Source: Triparma columacea (lineage: Eukaryota; Sar; Bolidophyceae; Parmales; Triparmaceae). Taken from it: a stretch of DNA of 51,711 bases. Under the pieces are notes generated by a model. The model searched no databases, was not told the origin of the DNA, and worked only from the letters and a program-made list of their open reading frames with translations. Of the stretch, positions 22,375 through 34,595 are shown one piece after another (the stretch's first letter is position 1; every line of letters begins with the position of its first letter). The stretch spans positions 1 through 51,711 of the forward strand of contig BRYA01000347.1 in NCBI GenBank assembly GCA_030267965.1. Direction: 5' to 3'. The translations under genes and the position numbers were made by a program.

Positions 22375-23247
22375 TTAGTGCGCTGGGCCCCTCCCTCTGC
22401 CTCCACCCATCCCCCCGCCCCTCCCGCCGCCTCTCCCCCTGCCCCTCCCTCCGCCTCCCCTCCCTCCACCTCCCCTCCCTCCACCTCCCCTCCCTCCACC
22501 TCCCCTCCCCCCCCCTCCTCTCCCTCCACCCCTCCCTCTCCCCCTCCCCCCTCCACCCTTGGCCTTCTGCTTCTTCATCTTCTTCCTCTCGTCCCTCTCT
22601 ACCAACGCTTTACCCCTCTCCAGCTCCTCCTCTGACATTTTTCCCCTCAACTCCGGGTCCTTGAACCTCTTCCTTAGCTCCATGTTCTTCTCTATCTGTT
22701 CTTCCGATGCCTGATCCTTCCACTCGCACTTCTTCTCCTCTGCCTTCTTCTTCTCCACCACCATCCCGCTCCCCCCGCTGCTAGGCGGCTTGGGTGCTCT
22801 GCACGTCTTGGTGTTGCAAACCATTCTACGAGCAAAGTTCTCATTGCCACACTTCCCGCACACCCACGAGCCTGGCTCTATTGGCTTTGTTGTTATTTTG
22901 ACCTCGCTCTCCTCGATGTCGTCTGAGGAAGATGAGCAGGAGGAGGCAACTGAGGACGAAGAGGATGATGATACAGAGCTATCGTCCCCACTTCCATCAC
23001 TTTCATGATTATGTTTGACGTCTTTTGCAACATTTTTTACTACAATGTTAACTAGTCCGTCTTTGATATCTTTCCCGGGTTTTTTGACCTCATTTTCTGT
23101 GGGCCCACTCGCCTTTGCCTCAAGTTTCCTCTGTTTATTTTCTCTTTCGACACCTTTCTTCACATTTGCATTCTCCAACTTCCACATCTCTTGGACACTT
23201 ATTCCCCGCTTCTTTGCTCTACGCTCTACAGCTTCTTTGCTCCTCAT
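22375..23247 (-). CDS. RanBP2-type zinc finger protein with C-terminal RGG repeats
   Basis: A single exon of 290 codons. Residues about 120-160 contain a RanBP2-type zinc ribbon: WVCGKCGNENFARRMVCNTK followed by C, with Cys spacing C-x2-C-x10-C-x4-C and the Trp and Asn positions that in other members bind GU-rich single-stranded RNA. A Ser/acidic tract precedes it. The C-terminus is a run of GGRGG units ending RGRGPAH, typical of RNA-binding RGG boxes that are methylated by PRMTs. The start MRSKEAVERRAKKRGISVQE is the first ATG after the divergent neighbour. The role is inferred as nuclear RNA binding or splicing. The stop lies about 90 bp upstream of the SMC6 start; both are on the minus strand and have separate starts. 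Confidence 0.85.
   Translation of the reverse strand: MRSKEAVERRAKKRGISVQEMWKLENANVKKGVERENKQRKLEAKASGPTENEVKKPGKDIKDGLVNIVVKNVAKDVKHNHESDGSGDDSSVSSSSSSSVASSCSSSSDDIEESEVKITTKPIEPGSWVCGKCGNENFARRMVCNTKTCRAPKPPSSGGSGMVVEKKKAEEKKCEWKDQASEEQIEKNMELRKRFKDPELRGKMSEEELERGKALVERDERKKMKKQKAKGGGGRGRGRGGGRGGGGRGGGGRGGGGRGGGGRGGGGRGRGRGGGRGGGMGGGRGRGPAH
22425..22545. repeat. CCTCCCCTCCCTCCA-type tandem repeat coding for GGRGG units
   Basis: The 15-mer CCTCCCCTCCCTCCA is repeated about four times nearly perfectly and grades into imperfect copies. On the minus strand it encodes the Gly-Gly-Arg-Gly-Gly repeats of the RanBP2-type protein, a coding minisatellite likely to vary in copy number among strains. 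Confidence 0.8.
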
Positions 23248-23311
23248 GGAAATTTGTTAATTTATTTGTCTTGATCCTTGACTTTTCTTTGAAGGGGCAA
23301 GAAGTGTTAAG

Positions 23312-24887
23312 ATGAAAGGTTTGGCGCCCGTGGACGTCACAGTGTCTCTCAAAAGTGATACAATGGCATCAAACGGTAGTGCGAGTGGGCGAAAGATGAA
23401 CGTTACAACTTATAACTGCCATTCATGTGTGGGATCAGACTGGGAATACTCCGTGGAGGTGAGGTTCTGTGCGCTTCAAGTGGTGGTCTATGTCTATGTT
23501 TCATTCGGATCTAATTCCCCCTATTCCTTCCCCTTCGCCAGCGGGTGGCCAACACAATAAATGCAAGTGCTCCAGATGTCGTCGCCCTTCAGGAAATTGA
23601 TGTGAACTCTGCCCTTCAGAAGACTCGCATATGGTCCAGCACCCACGATGATGATCAAATTGACCGGCTGTCCAAATTGACCAACCTCAAGTACCACAAG
23701 TTTGCGCCTGCTATCCGCTGCATCTCAAGGGGGAAGTACTCCGAGAGCCATGGCGAGGGCGATGGGGAGTTCGGGATCGGCGTTTTGAGCCGCTTCCCAA
23801 TATTGGACACGAAGGTTATAACGTTCAAGCCGCACGAGAAGAAGACACCCCGAAACGCATTGGCGGTGCTGCTGGATTTGTCTGGTGGGGGGGGGGAGGT
23901 GAGAAATAAATGCTGAAACCTCCTTCAACAGCGTCAAAAAAACCTTTATCTGCGTCACTATTCTAACACAGCACTACATCCCTTTCGCGACTCGCTTGTT
24001 CTCTCATCTCAGACTCTCTGGTTCGTTTGCACCCACCTGGGGTGCCACACCGGCCCCGAGCAGCTGCAACAGGCTATCGAACTGTTCAATTTTACTGAGG
24101 ATCTCCGCCTGAACCACTCAGACGCGCTCAACCAGGGTCTCGTTCTCTGTGGAGACACCAACTCCCCCCCTGGCTTCAGGTGAGAGCAATCAAAAGGAGT
24201 GAAAGGTTGATCAAAAAGGCAAAGATCTGCGATACGAAAAGTCTGTAGTCCCGCACCTCCGCTACTAACCTAGTAACGCAATTCTCCCCCCCCTCCCACC
24301 CCTCCAAAACTCACTTCGCTCGTCGCAGGGCAATGGCCGCTCTAAAAGGCCTGCCTGCTTACCGTCCTACCATCCTTCGGCGAGCCCTGCCCTTCTGGGC
24401 GTTTTGGGCATTTCTCGAATCCGTCTTTGCCTGCCTCATTAAAGTCGACCCGGACAAGGTGCACTGTCCCAACCGCCTCTCAGATAGTTGGTGGGATGCA
24501 GTCGGGACAGGGAGCAAAAATTCCGGGACCTTTCCAGCGCTGGGGCTCCCTGGGGCATACTGGGCGACGTGCTTTTCTCCTATCATGAAACTTGATTACA
24601 TACTGTTCGCGGGGCCGGGCGTTGAGGCCATCGAGACCAAGGTACTCAAGAACGGAGAAGGTGTCAGTCCCTTTGTGGATCTCATGGCGTCGGACCACAG
24701 ACCTCTCATTGCAACATTTTTGGTCGGTGGGGTAGGTGGAGATAGGGAGAATAGGGAGATGGGGAAGAGGCTAGAGACGCATTTCGATTCACCTCCAACA
24801 TGGAGACGGTTGAAATACGACCTCAAGCTATTGGCAATGTTCATCGTCGTAATCGGTACTATTGTCGCTCTTATTGTTTGCGCGTAA
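23312..24887 (+). CDS. Tail-anchored endonuclease/exonuclease/phosphatase (EEP) family hydrolase
   Basis: Four exons (23312-23458, 23542-23898, 24013-24179, 24329-24887) give 409 residues. EEP-fold landmarks appear in order: VTTYNCHSC near the start of the fold, DVVALQEIDVNS (metal-binding Glu), FGIGVLSRFPILD, FVCTHLGCHTG (His), LVLCGDTNSPPG (Asp/Asn), KLDYILFAG and the terminal MASDHRPLIATF (Asp-His pair). The last 40 residues include a single hydrophobic helix (LAMFIVVIGTIVALIVC), so the enzyme is probably anchored to a membrane facing the cytosol or lumen. Sphingomyelinase-, CCR4- and nuclease-type members share these motifs; the C-terminal membrane helix is reminiscent of neutral sphingomyelinases, but the substrate is not proven. 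Intron 3 ends in CTTCGCTCGTCGCAG, the recurrent intron motif. Confidence 0.82.
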
Positions 24888-25133
24888 AGATTAAGTTTAG
24901 CTTCCAACGTCGAATTTAAATAAACGAAAGTCGAGTCAACCACGAAGATTTTTCTTCCTGCCTGTCTGTATAACAGACCTATTTTCAAACCCCCCCCCCA
25001 TTCTAGTCCCTCGCTATTCCCCCCTTTCATCCACCCCCAACTCCACCCTAGACCCGAATCCTCGGCCCCCAACTACCTCCTTTCTATCAAAGACCCACCA
25101 ACCTCCCCCCAACTCCCCACCCCCCCCCGGCCC
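24888..25133. other. Tandem intergenic region
   Basis: About 250 bases between two plus-strand genes. It starts AT-rich with TTTAAATAAACG near 24918 (polyadenylation-like) and becomes a C-rich tract just before the next ATG, as is common before starts in this window. No gene is seen. Confidence 0.4.
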
Positions 25134-28072
25134 ATGTCCGCTAATGACAATAAATTCGACCCAGATGGGGTTACTCGTAGTTCAATCGCGGGTATCAAGG
25201 ACAAGAAGAATTATGATGATCTACACTACTACGAGTACAAAGGACCGAGTGAGTTTTCTCCCCTTGCCCCTCCCCCTCCCCACCCGACTCTCTAACTCTC
25301 CCCTGCAACCCCCTTCCCAGAGATGAACCTGCCCGATTTTCACGGTGTGTACCACAGGAATCGGATAGCACACCAGTTTCCGATTCCCGGGACAGCTCTT
25401 GCCCAAGAGAGTCTGCGCCGCGACCACCAGGACAAGAGGCTTGGCCTCATGGAGAAGGAGGTCAAGAAAATTGCAAAGAAGCACGTAAAAGTGAGTAGCG
25501 CCCCCCCCCCCGTCCTTCCTCCCCCCCCCCCACACACACCCCACCCTTACCCACACCCCCCACCGCCCCCAGATTGCAAGAGTGAAAGAGCGTAGACAGC
25601 GTCTAGATTCCAACATTGAGGTGAGAATAGACAAATTGCACATTACAACGATGTTTCCAATGTCACAACGCACCTCGTGAGAGATCTTCCCCTAGAGAAG
25701 TCACTTTTGTTGCCGCAATACGTCATTTCTAATCCACTCGACTCGCTCCGCTTATCGCAGTTCCAGGCCAGAGTCGGAGACCTCCTTCGACGTGTTGAGT
25801 CTACAATTGACTCCGCAGCCGATGTAGTCTCCGGTGCTTCCGATAAGAAGGCCCCAAAGATTGTAAAGCCGAAGGGGGAGTTTACGTCAGAGGAGGACAA
25901 GGAGAAAGCCAAGGAGAAGAGGAGGCAGCTAAAAGAAGCTGCCGCAAACGATGACGATGCGTCGTCGCAGATTTCCCTTCCCTCCACCCAATCTACGCTA
26001 AAAAGTCAGTCTTCCCAGTTCGTTCCCCAGTACGTGCCCTCCTTCTGGCGCCTCGTGCACTCTGGAAAGGCGACACATGTTGCCAATTACCTGTCGACGG
26101 GATTCCCTCACATAGACGGCATTGAGCCCAAGTATGGGAACACTGTTCTTATCTCAGCCGTCAAGAAGGGGGATGTTGACATGGTTGAGACCTTGCTGCG
26201 CTTTAATGCATCTACGAAAATCGCCAATGAGGTGGGAGACAGTCCCATTCACTTTTGCTGGCGATTTTGGAGTCGCGCTCCTTTGAAAACGCCCATCACA
26301 ATAACCGACAATATAGAGGACAATAAGGAGCAGGTTAAAGCAAAGGTGCAAGAGTTGGAGGAGAGAGAAAGAATCACTAAGGAGCAGGTGAGACAACGCT
26401 ACATAAAGTGCACTCTATACATAAACAACCTTCTAACGACTCGCTCCACTCGTCGCAGGAGGAGAAAACGACCAGAATTTTATTCTTGCTCTTGTCCCAC
26501 GGGGCCTCCCCGAACTTGAGGGACGGTTCTGGGTCGACCGCTCTCTTCGATGCCGCGCGGAGAGGGCCCATCAAGGCAGTGAAGATGCTCCTCCAATTTG
26601 GGGCGGACTGTTTGATGAAGAACGACAGCAACCAGACCCCGGAGAGGGTGGCCAAGCAACAAAGTCAATGGGAAAATGCCAAGCTTCTCCATCATTGGCC
26701 AATGCTCGTCGACCCGCACAAGAAGGCCGAATTTCTGAGTGAGTGGAAGAGTTTTATGGACGACGTTGACATCCCCATTGCCATTCCATCTGCTCCAGCA
26801 AAGAGGGTGCTCGACGACTTAATGATCAAGGAGCACCAGGAGACTTTGTTACGCTGGAAGCGAGACGGTATGCCTGTCGTTGACGAGATTGTTTCCGGGC
26901 CACTCTCCGTCCCCCTTGAGGCTACGGCCTTGCTGTCGAAAGAGAAGGAAAAGCTGCTCAATTCGAAGAAGGGGCGTGCGCTCAAGATGAAGGCCAAGGA
27001 TGAGGACCACGCGAGGGTGCAGAGGCTTCTCAATGAGGGAAAAGACAAGGACAAGAACAAGGACCTTAACCTCACGAGTAGAGAGAGGAAGGTCAGGAAG
27101 GCAAATGAGCTATTAGCCGACAAGCAGAATAACGTAGCCCCGGTCAAGAGACTGCCTAAGGCATTCAACACCCTGGAAGTCCCCTTGGACTACTACCTTC
27201 AGGGAAAGGTGGGCGGTGGTTTCATAGAGAAGAAATCGAAGGAGAAAGTGAAGCTCACCAAGACGGAGCTCGTCGGCGTAGGGGCAAAGAAGAAGAAACT
27301 CGAAGCTGAGAAGAAGCGCCTTTATAGGATGACCGTCTCCAGGACCCGCAAGGCGGATCAATACGACCACTTTGGAGTCGGAAGGGACCACAGTCTCCCC
27401 CCAAATAATTCTGATCTCCGCCACAAGGCCGCGGCGCTTCAGGTTAAGGACGATGGGGCGAACCTGAAGGTCCTCGCGAGGGCCTCGACGAATTCCATCA
27501 TTGGAGTGCCTATGAAGAGGGAGAAGACGTCTGAGGAGCTCGACCTCGAGCGCAGGCGAAGGCCGGATGTAGACCAGCGCATCATCCTCCGTTCGAGGAT
27601 GAATGCGATGGAGGAGAAGCAAAAGAACAGCGCAATTGACGGATTCAAGTCCTCGGATCCCAGCGCAAAGCTGCGAGAAGAGGCAAACAGGCGCCGCGAT
27701 CCCGCGATTTCTGGCAGCACTCGCAAGCAGTTCTGCCTTGACGAGCTTCTGCCCGCACTTCCACCTAATCCCGATGTCAAGCATGCCAAGGCGTTGCTAG
27801 AAGCCGGCCACAATATTGATGAATTGGTCGACCTCATGTCTCTCCCTTCGGCTCAGTACGAGGCTATGATGAATGAGCTGGAGGAGCAGTCGCTCGAAGC
27901 AAAGGAAGACATTGAGCAAGAGATGGAGGACAGGGGACTTGTCAAGTACCATATCAGTACGCACACAGCCAAAGCCAAGGCTGCCAACTCGAGAATGTCG
28001 CGAATTAGCAGGGTCGTGCCTGAGGAGCCTTGGTCCGCCATCATTGACGCTGATTTCGAGGACAAGAAGTGA
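25134..28072 (+). CDS. Ankyrin-repeat protein with long charged C-terminal region
   Basis: Five exons (25134-25248, 25321-25490, 25573-25620, 25761-26387, 26459-28072) give 857 residues. Ankyrin-type repeats lie in the middle: GIEPKYGNTVLISAVKKGDV followed by DMVETLLRFNAS, then ILFLLLSHGASPNLRDGSGS and TALFDAARRGPIKAV..LLQFGAD. The rest is charged, alpha-helical and rich in Lys/Glu (KEKEKLLNSKKGRALKMK), without a recognised catalytic domain. The N-terminus (MSANDNKFDPDGVTRSSIAG) has no targeting signal. A cytoplasmic or ciliary scaffold is possible, but no function is assigned. The introns between exons 3/4 and 4/5 both end in an ACTCGCTCC..TCGCAG acceptor, almost the same string in two neighbouring introns. 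Confidence 0.8.
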
Positions 28073-28161
28073 AAAGAACGGATTGTTGTTGTATATGAAA
28101 GGGGTATTATCATTATTTTTGTGTGTTTGGAATTCCTACTCATCTCTCCCCCCTCTCACGC

Positions 28162-31100
28162 CTATGGGTTCACCTCAGTAAATTCGGAATCTAAGACGAG
28201 ACCTGTCGAGGAGTTGCCGCTTCCGATCCTAGCCTTGCGCTTGGCATCTCTCTCCAACTCCATGGCAACGGTGGCCCTCGTGGGGTAGCCACGCATGTCC
28301 ATGAATAACTTCTGGGCGAAAGAGCCGACGAAAACAATTGCCATGCCCATGAACATTAAAAGGTAAAGACCGATGTCGTGGGCGAGTATTGGGAAACTGC
28401 CAGCAACGTTCTGGAAGTAGGTCCCCATCACGCCGGCCTCTCCAAAGTCGCTGATCATCTTGAACATGGCCCACCACAGCGCAAAGCTGATGAGTTGCCA
28501 TGAGCAGCCACTTCCAGTCCAGCTCACCATTCCCTCGAAGAACTGAGATGTGCAGCTGCCCTTGGCAATGTAAGGGTGAGGGTAGTTGAACCAACCAGTC
28601 TCCGTGTAGAGCTTGCCGCTAGCGACCACGACTGCCATCAAGTTTGTCAAGGTCCCGATGCCAGTAGTGAAGTCAACGTTCATTCCCGAACTTTCGAAGA
28701 TGCCGTACTTGTACGCCCACAGGGGCACAAAGAAGCATACGGCTGCGTGGAAACAACCCTCGAGGACCCACTTTAAGAAGATTCCCCTGCTCAAGAAGGC
28801 GTTCGTCTGGCCGTCGTTGTACAGCCAGGGCCTCTTCATCGGCGTTTCCATGTCAGTGTCCCTATCCAGGATGCCAAAGATCACAATGGGAGTGGCAGTG
28901 TACATGGTGTTGTACATCTGATAGATAAAGTCGTTGTAGATGGGCTGCCCGCTGGCCATGCAGTACATACCGAAGATGAACTGTGGGACTACGTAGCAGA
29001 TGTTCTTGTAGAACATGTACAGGCAGACCTTGGCGGTCCTCCTGTAGCAGAACCTCCCGTGGACGAGAAGGAGCTTTTGAAGGAATCTGAACTGCCCAAT
29101 GGCGTAGTCAGAGTTGTTGACCGCCTGCCTTCCCTCTAATCCATGGATTCCGACTCCAATATGCGCAGTCTGGATCATGGGGACGTCGTTGGCTCCGTCG
29201 CCGATGCTCAGGGTGACTACATTGGGATCAGCGAACCTGACCATGTCGACGATGCTGGCCTTCTGTCTAGGCGTGACACGGGCGCAGATAACGCTCTTGC
29301 AGAGCTTGCAGATCTCGTTGAGAGCGAGCTCCTTGTGGTAGTTCATGACGGCAGACAAAGCGGCGGTATCTACGATTAGGGCGCATTCCTTCCCATTATT
29401 TGTCTCTGATTTAGCCTTCTCAAGGAGCTCCTGGATCTTCCCCATGATTGCCACGTCCGTGGGGATCTTGTCGTGGTCGACGTCCATATCGCCATCCTCT
29501 CCGCACGCCCTCAAAAGCACCATTCCGGTGTCGAGCAGACTGCAACTGAAGCCGATGTTGATGGCGGTGTCAACCTTATCTCCTGTGAGCATCCAAACCT
29601 TGATGTCAGCCCCGCGGAATTTTGTCAGTGCGTCCCCTACGCCGTCCTGCAACTTATCTTCGATGGCAGTGACACCCATGAGCTCCAAGTTCTTCTCAAT
29701 CTCCTCCATAACCTCCATCCTCTTCTCGTCCCTGTTCTCGAGAGAGTCCTCGGCGGCCTTGAAGCGCTTCTTCCAGCCGGCGTAGAAGTCTGCGCTGACG
29801 GTCGTCTTCCCCACGAGGAGAGTTCTGAGGCCGTCGTCGACGAACTGGTTCAGATGCTTCTCGGTACTTTTCATGAGGCTGGATCCACTAACGCTCTTTG
29901 CGAGTCTCTTCTTCATGACGTTGTCGGCGCCCTTGCAGAAAAGCAAGATGCTTCCTGTCTTAGGGTCTTTGACGATCACGGAGCTCCTCTTCCTGTCACT
30001 GTTGAACTCAAGGAAGTTGAGCACCTCATAAACGACCTCAGTTTCTCCTCCCCCGGGCGACCTTCTGCCGATGACGAGCTTTCCTCCTATCTCGGTCCTC
30101 TTGAAGAAGAAGCCAAAGTGCTTCGCGGCGTAAACCAGCGCGGCCTCGTCTGGGCTGCTCGCAGAGTAGACAATCTCCCCAGTCTTGCTAACCTCAGGAA
30201 GCACGTCGTGGTTCAACGCAAGGGACAGGAAGAACTCGCAGGCGTTCTTGTGCTCCGGGTGAGAGGAATTGTTCATGATCTCGGAAAATGTGGGGTCGAT
30301 AAAGTTCACGTGAGGTGTATCAGGGTCGCCTGCAGGCTTCGGGGGCACAATCGGGATTTGCATTTTGTTGCGCTTGAGGAAGGACAACCCGATCGCGGTG
30401 GTTCCGAGGCCGTAGCTATTTCCGTTGATGCTGCACTTGCGGAAGTCCATCATGTTGCAAGTGAGGGTTCCCGTTTTATCGCTGAAGATATGCTTAACCT
30501 GACCAAGCTCTTCGTTCAGGTCACTGCGCTTGACGCTCAATGGGATCTCGGCGACTTCCCCAGAGTGGTCCTTAATCTCGTGGTACATGTCGAGGTCGAA
30601 CTCAAGCATTTTTGCCTGCCCCAGCTTAACCATGTCAATCGTAACAAGAAGAGAGATGGGGATGAAGTTGGTGAAGATGAGAATATGCGTGAAGAACCCG
30701 AGGAGGGCGGTCTTGCCAGCAGCGGGTGGCCCGCAGTCGGGGCTGCTGCACGTTCCAGCGGGGTAATCGCAGGTGCCCCAAAGGTAGCAGCTGTTCTGAA
30801 CCCAGTCCTCCTTGAGGAACTTGGCGGAAATGATGGCAGCCATAGCGCAGAATAAGATGTCGACCACGAACATGAGGATTGTGAGGTCGTTACTCATTTT
30901 CATGACACTCGAGGTCTTAGAGGGCGGTTCGCCTCCATTCATCTGGATCTTGGTCTGTGAGCGAGGGCGTTGCGTTAGTGGTGGTGGAATATTTTGCTGA
31001 TGTTTTGAAATTATGATTTGCGTGTGCCAACTCACCTCCTTTCCAGTGTAGACAACAACGCCCCTAGCCCAATCGGTCTGCCTGAGGACGACACCACGCA

Positions 31101-32102
31101 AGAGCACGTTCTTAGGGCCGAGTGACACCTTCTCCCCGTCCGGGCGAGTGTAGGTCCCCTCGAAGTTCAAGAGGCGATTGTTGGGGAGCTCGCATATGAC
31201 CTCTCCACCGTAGCCCTTCATGAAGTGTTTGTCGCTCTTGCCTCCCGGGGGCATCATTTCCTTGTTGGCGTTCATGGTCTTCAGGTTGGTTTCGCCGTCC
31301 AAGTTGGCAGTCATGATCTGGCACTGACCCTCGGGGTGGGACGTCTCGAGGAGCACCATGTCAGCAGGGATCGCCTCCCTGTTGCGGATCTCGACAATAT
31401 CTCCGACTTTGACGTCCTTCCACGATCTGTCGACGGGCTCGTCGTGGTAAGTCCCACCGCTTCCCACTACGTGAGTGACGGTAGTGTTCTCCTCGTGATC
31501 TGCCTTGTGCCTGGAAATATCCTCGTTGGCCTCCTTCATTGCAGCAACGAAGAGAATGAACATCAACGGTGCAGCAGTGGTGGGCTTTCCGTGGGTAATC
31601 GAGATAGACTGGAACGTTTGGAGGATACAGATCGCCAAGAAATAACAGTTGGCGACCCTGGAGAAGGACTTGAGGAGGAACTTTGGGAGGAAGTTGTAAG
31701 GGTTGTACGTGGAAGTCTGGGGGGGGGAGTGGGGGGGTTAGGTCGATATTGGAATGAGGAATGGGCCAAAGAAGAAGGAAATACACGCGAGTTTGCACAA
31801 TAAATCAAACTCACCCGAATGCTGTTCCCAAGGATCCCTGGGCCTGTTGGAGGACCTTGTAAGCCCATGGGGCGCTTCGGCTCGTCAGCGAGGGTTTCGG
31901 AGGTTCTAGTGGAGTTTCCGGCGAATATGGATCGCAGGGCCATGCTGTTGAAGCCATTTTGCTCATCAACAACTTGGAGGCCGCCCGAGAAGTGTGGATC
32001 AGATTTTGAGCCTGCACTGGTAGGAGTCATTTCTTGTTCCTTGCTTGCGTGCATGGGAGATAAAGAAGGTGGGGTCTCTTCAGTAACTAGCGCGCTGCTC
32101 AT
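28162..32102 (-). CDS. P4-type ATPase (phospholipid flippase)
   Basis: Three exons (32102-31815, 31716-31036, 30954-28162) encode 1253 residues. Exon 1 is a 96-residue polar leader; its end joins GNSIR|TSTYNPYNFLPKFLLKSF followed by SRVANCYFLAICILQ, the invariant P4 start. Further landmarks are the actuator loop MTANLDGETNLK, the flippase-specific helix-4 motif NFIPISLLVTIDMVKLGQ, the phosphorylation site FSDKTGTLTCN, KGADNVMKKRL, MLTGDKVDTAINIG and the hinge SIGDGANDVPMIQ. Ten membrane helices are expected. It should move aminophospholipids to the cytosolic leaflet in the Golgi, endosome or plasma membrane, with a CDC50-type partner encoded elsewhere. The C-terminal part is short. Intron 1 contains G-runs of the plus strand. 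The gene converges with the ankyrin gene, 89 bp away. Confidence 0.95.
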
Positions 32103-32211
32103 AAATGGGGGCAAGAGACAGGTCACAGACACTATGAGGATCTTCCTGGGATCCTGATCGGGAAAATTTTCAGAAAAGAGGGAGGAATTTGAGAGTTACA
32201 ACAACGGGTGG

Positions 32212-34354
32212 TTATACGACGATGAGCCTTGAGTCATACAGCGGTGAGTCCTCCTCGCTCGCGCAGATCTCCATGAGTCCCTCGGGGCCGAGGCTTTCAG
32301 CACCAACATAACACGCCTGGAGGGTGGAGTTGGAGGTGATGGCCTCGTTGAGCTTCATTACGCCGGGGGTATCAATCGGATTGTCGACAATGCTGATGGT
32401 GATGATCGACTTGTTCGATCTGATGAGGTCGGCGAGGCAGAATGCCCCGTCGATGCTTATGTTATTGTCAGAGACGTCAAGATCAGTGACTGAAGTGGCA
32501 GTGGAAAGCACAGTGCACAACTTTGTTATGCCATCGTCTGATATCCTGTTTCCGCCGATATCGAGCGTAGATATGAACGTGTTCGTCACGAGAGCGGCGG
32601 AGATGGTAGAAAGTCCCAAGTCCCCAAACTTGTTCTTTTTGAGGTTGAAGTTTGTAACTGATCTGTTGACAGTGAGAGCATTTCCCAGTGAAAGGGCCCC
32701 CGCGTCGTCGATTTCATTGGAGGAGAGGTCGAACTCCTTGAGGGATTGAGTAGTTTCGAGCAGACGGGCAAAATGCTCTATCCCGTCTGCAATTCCGATG
32801 CCGCCAAGGTTGAGGACTTTCAACCTCTTGTTTTTCATAAGAGCAAACGCCAGCCGCTTGCTAGACTGGGCTCCGCCCATGGGATTGTGGCTGATGGAAA
32901 TTGTGTGGAGGGACTTGTTCACCGCGAATGCTGAGGCCAGGAAGGACGCTCCGTGAGGTTTGATCTTGCAGTCGGTGAGATGGAGCTCCTTCAGTATCTT
33001 GGTGTTTGCAATCCCCCCAGCGAGCTTTTGGATCCCAGAGTCCCCGATGTCGTTGTAAGAGAGATCAAGAACTTGGAGCGACTTGTTCACGAGCTGAACG
33101 AGGGCGGTTGCCCCAGTGGCAGTAATTTTGTTACGGGAGAAGTTCAGGTTCTGAAGAGCCATTGACTTCCTCAGCGACTTTGCAATCAAGACGACATTCT
33201 CGTCGGTGATGCCGTTGCCCTGGAGGTCGAGTGATTTTAGGGAGGTGTTTTCTGGCATGACTTTAGCAAATTCTGCCATCCTTGTTGCAGTGAGGTGCAT
33301 GGGAAGAACAAGGGTGACAGTTTCATGTAGCTCCCCCTCGTCTTCGGCGATGTTCTCCGTACCACGTGTTCCCCCCGATATAATTTCTACGTTCTTCATG
33401 TTCTGCCCGCTTTGCCTCACGATGAGTGCAGTGAGATCCGGGTCGTCGTCCTCCAGCCTTTGCAGAACGTCAGAAAATGTAAAGTCTTCCATGGCCAAAA
33501 TCTTGTGCTGGGCATTCTTCTGCTTCATAAGGGTTTGCCTCATATTGCGTCGCTGCGCGAGAGGGAGGGAGAGGTTAGTTAAGGAGCGAAAGGAAAGGGC
33601 TCACTTATAACACAGTAAGTAGTCATGGCGAATTGCTCACCTTTGCCCTCGCGTCCTTTGAGTCGGAGGGATCACTAACTTCCGTCTGATGGTCTTCTTC
33701 CTCTGAGTCCGACAGTCCCATGGTGTTGATGTCCTTCACTATTGACCTCATCATGGAAGGAAGGTCCTTGGAGTCTTCGCTTTCTTCCGAGGAGGAGGAG
33801 GAGGACGCATCAGGTGTCCCTTCAGCCTGGTCCTTGCTCTCCGAGGACACGACGCTCTTTCCCCGCCTCTTGCTCTTCGTCATGCTGCCGTAGCTTCGCC
33901 TCAGGGTCACCTTCCGGTTGCTTTGGATGCTGTTCTTAAGCGCCCTCTCTGTAGGGGTGTCCTTCATCATGTCATTCGATGGCGGCTGCTTCTTTCCTGA
34001 GCCACGCTTGGAAGGGCTAGGGGGGCCGGAGGGTGGATTGGGGGAGCGAGTGGGCATGCTGGGAGAATCCAACACTGAGGCAACAGTCGGGTCAGTGTGA
34101 CTTGGAGGGATGTCACTCAAATCGCCTTCCAGGCTTTCTTCGTCAGCATTGAAGAACGATCCTGATCGACGCTGCTTAGCTGAGTCCATGGTAGCCCCAG
34201 GGAGCTTCACACTATTACTCCTGCCCTTCTTAGGGGATAGAGTGGATCTCCTTGGTGTGGAAGAGGCAGATTTTGGGGACTTTGACGGCGAACCGGAGTC
34301 GCCCATGCTCTTACGCGGGGAAGGCTTGGGAGGAGGAGAGCTGGAGCCCTTCAT
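32212..34354 (-). CDS. Leucine-rich repeat (ribonuclease-inhibitor type) protein with disordered N-terminus
   Basis: Exons 34354-33641 and 33552-32212 encode 684 residues. Exon 1 is a disordered Ser/Pro/Lys-rich region (MKGSSSPPPKPSPRKSMGDS) with many SP/SxK sites, suggesting phosphorylation. Exon 2 starts RRNMRQTLMKQKNAQHKIL and then has MEDFTFSDVLQRLEDDDPDL, followed by about ten RI-type LRRs of ~28 residues (for example LKSLDLQGNGITDENVVLIA, LQVLDLSYNDIGDSGIQKLA, IKEFDLSSNEIDDAGALSLG-like units). The layout resembles tropomodulin/leiomodin- or NLRC-like LRR proteins but without a nucleotide-binding domain. A protein-binding scaffold is inferred. There is no signal peptide. Confidence 0.85.
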
Positions 34355-34595
34355 GGAGTGATAGGAGAAGGTTTTGGTAGAAAGTTAGCGAGAGGGGAGG
34401 TTACAACAAGGGGTGGGCTGAAATTGAGAGAGGAGGTTGGGGGGGGCGGAAGACGGTGGGGGGCTGGATAAATTTGGGGGGGGGGGGAGGGGGGTGAGGG
34501 AGGTGGGCCGGTCAGGAAATGAGTAGGAAGCTGGAGGAAAATCTTCCAAAAGGAAATTTTATTTGACGAGATCACTGGGACTTTTAATTTATAAA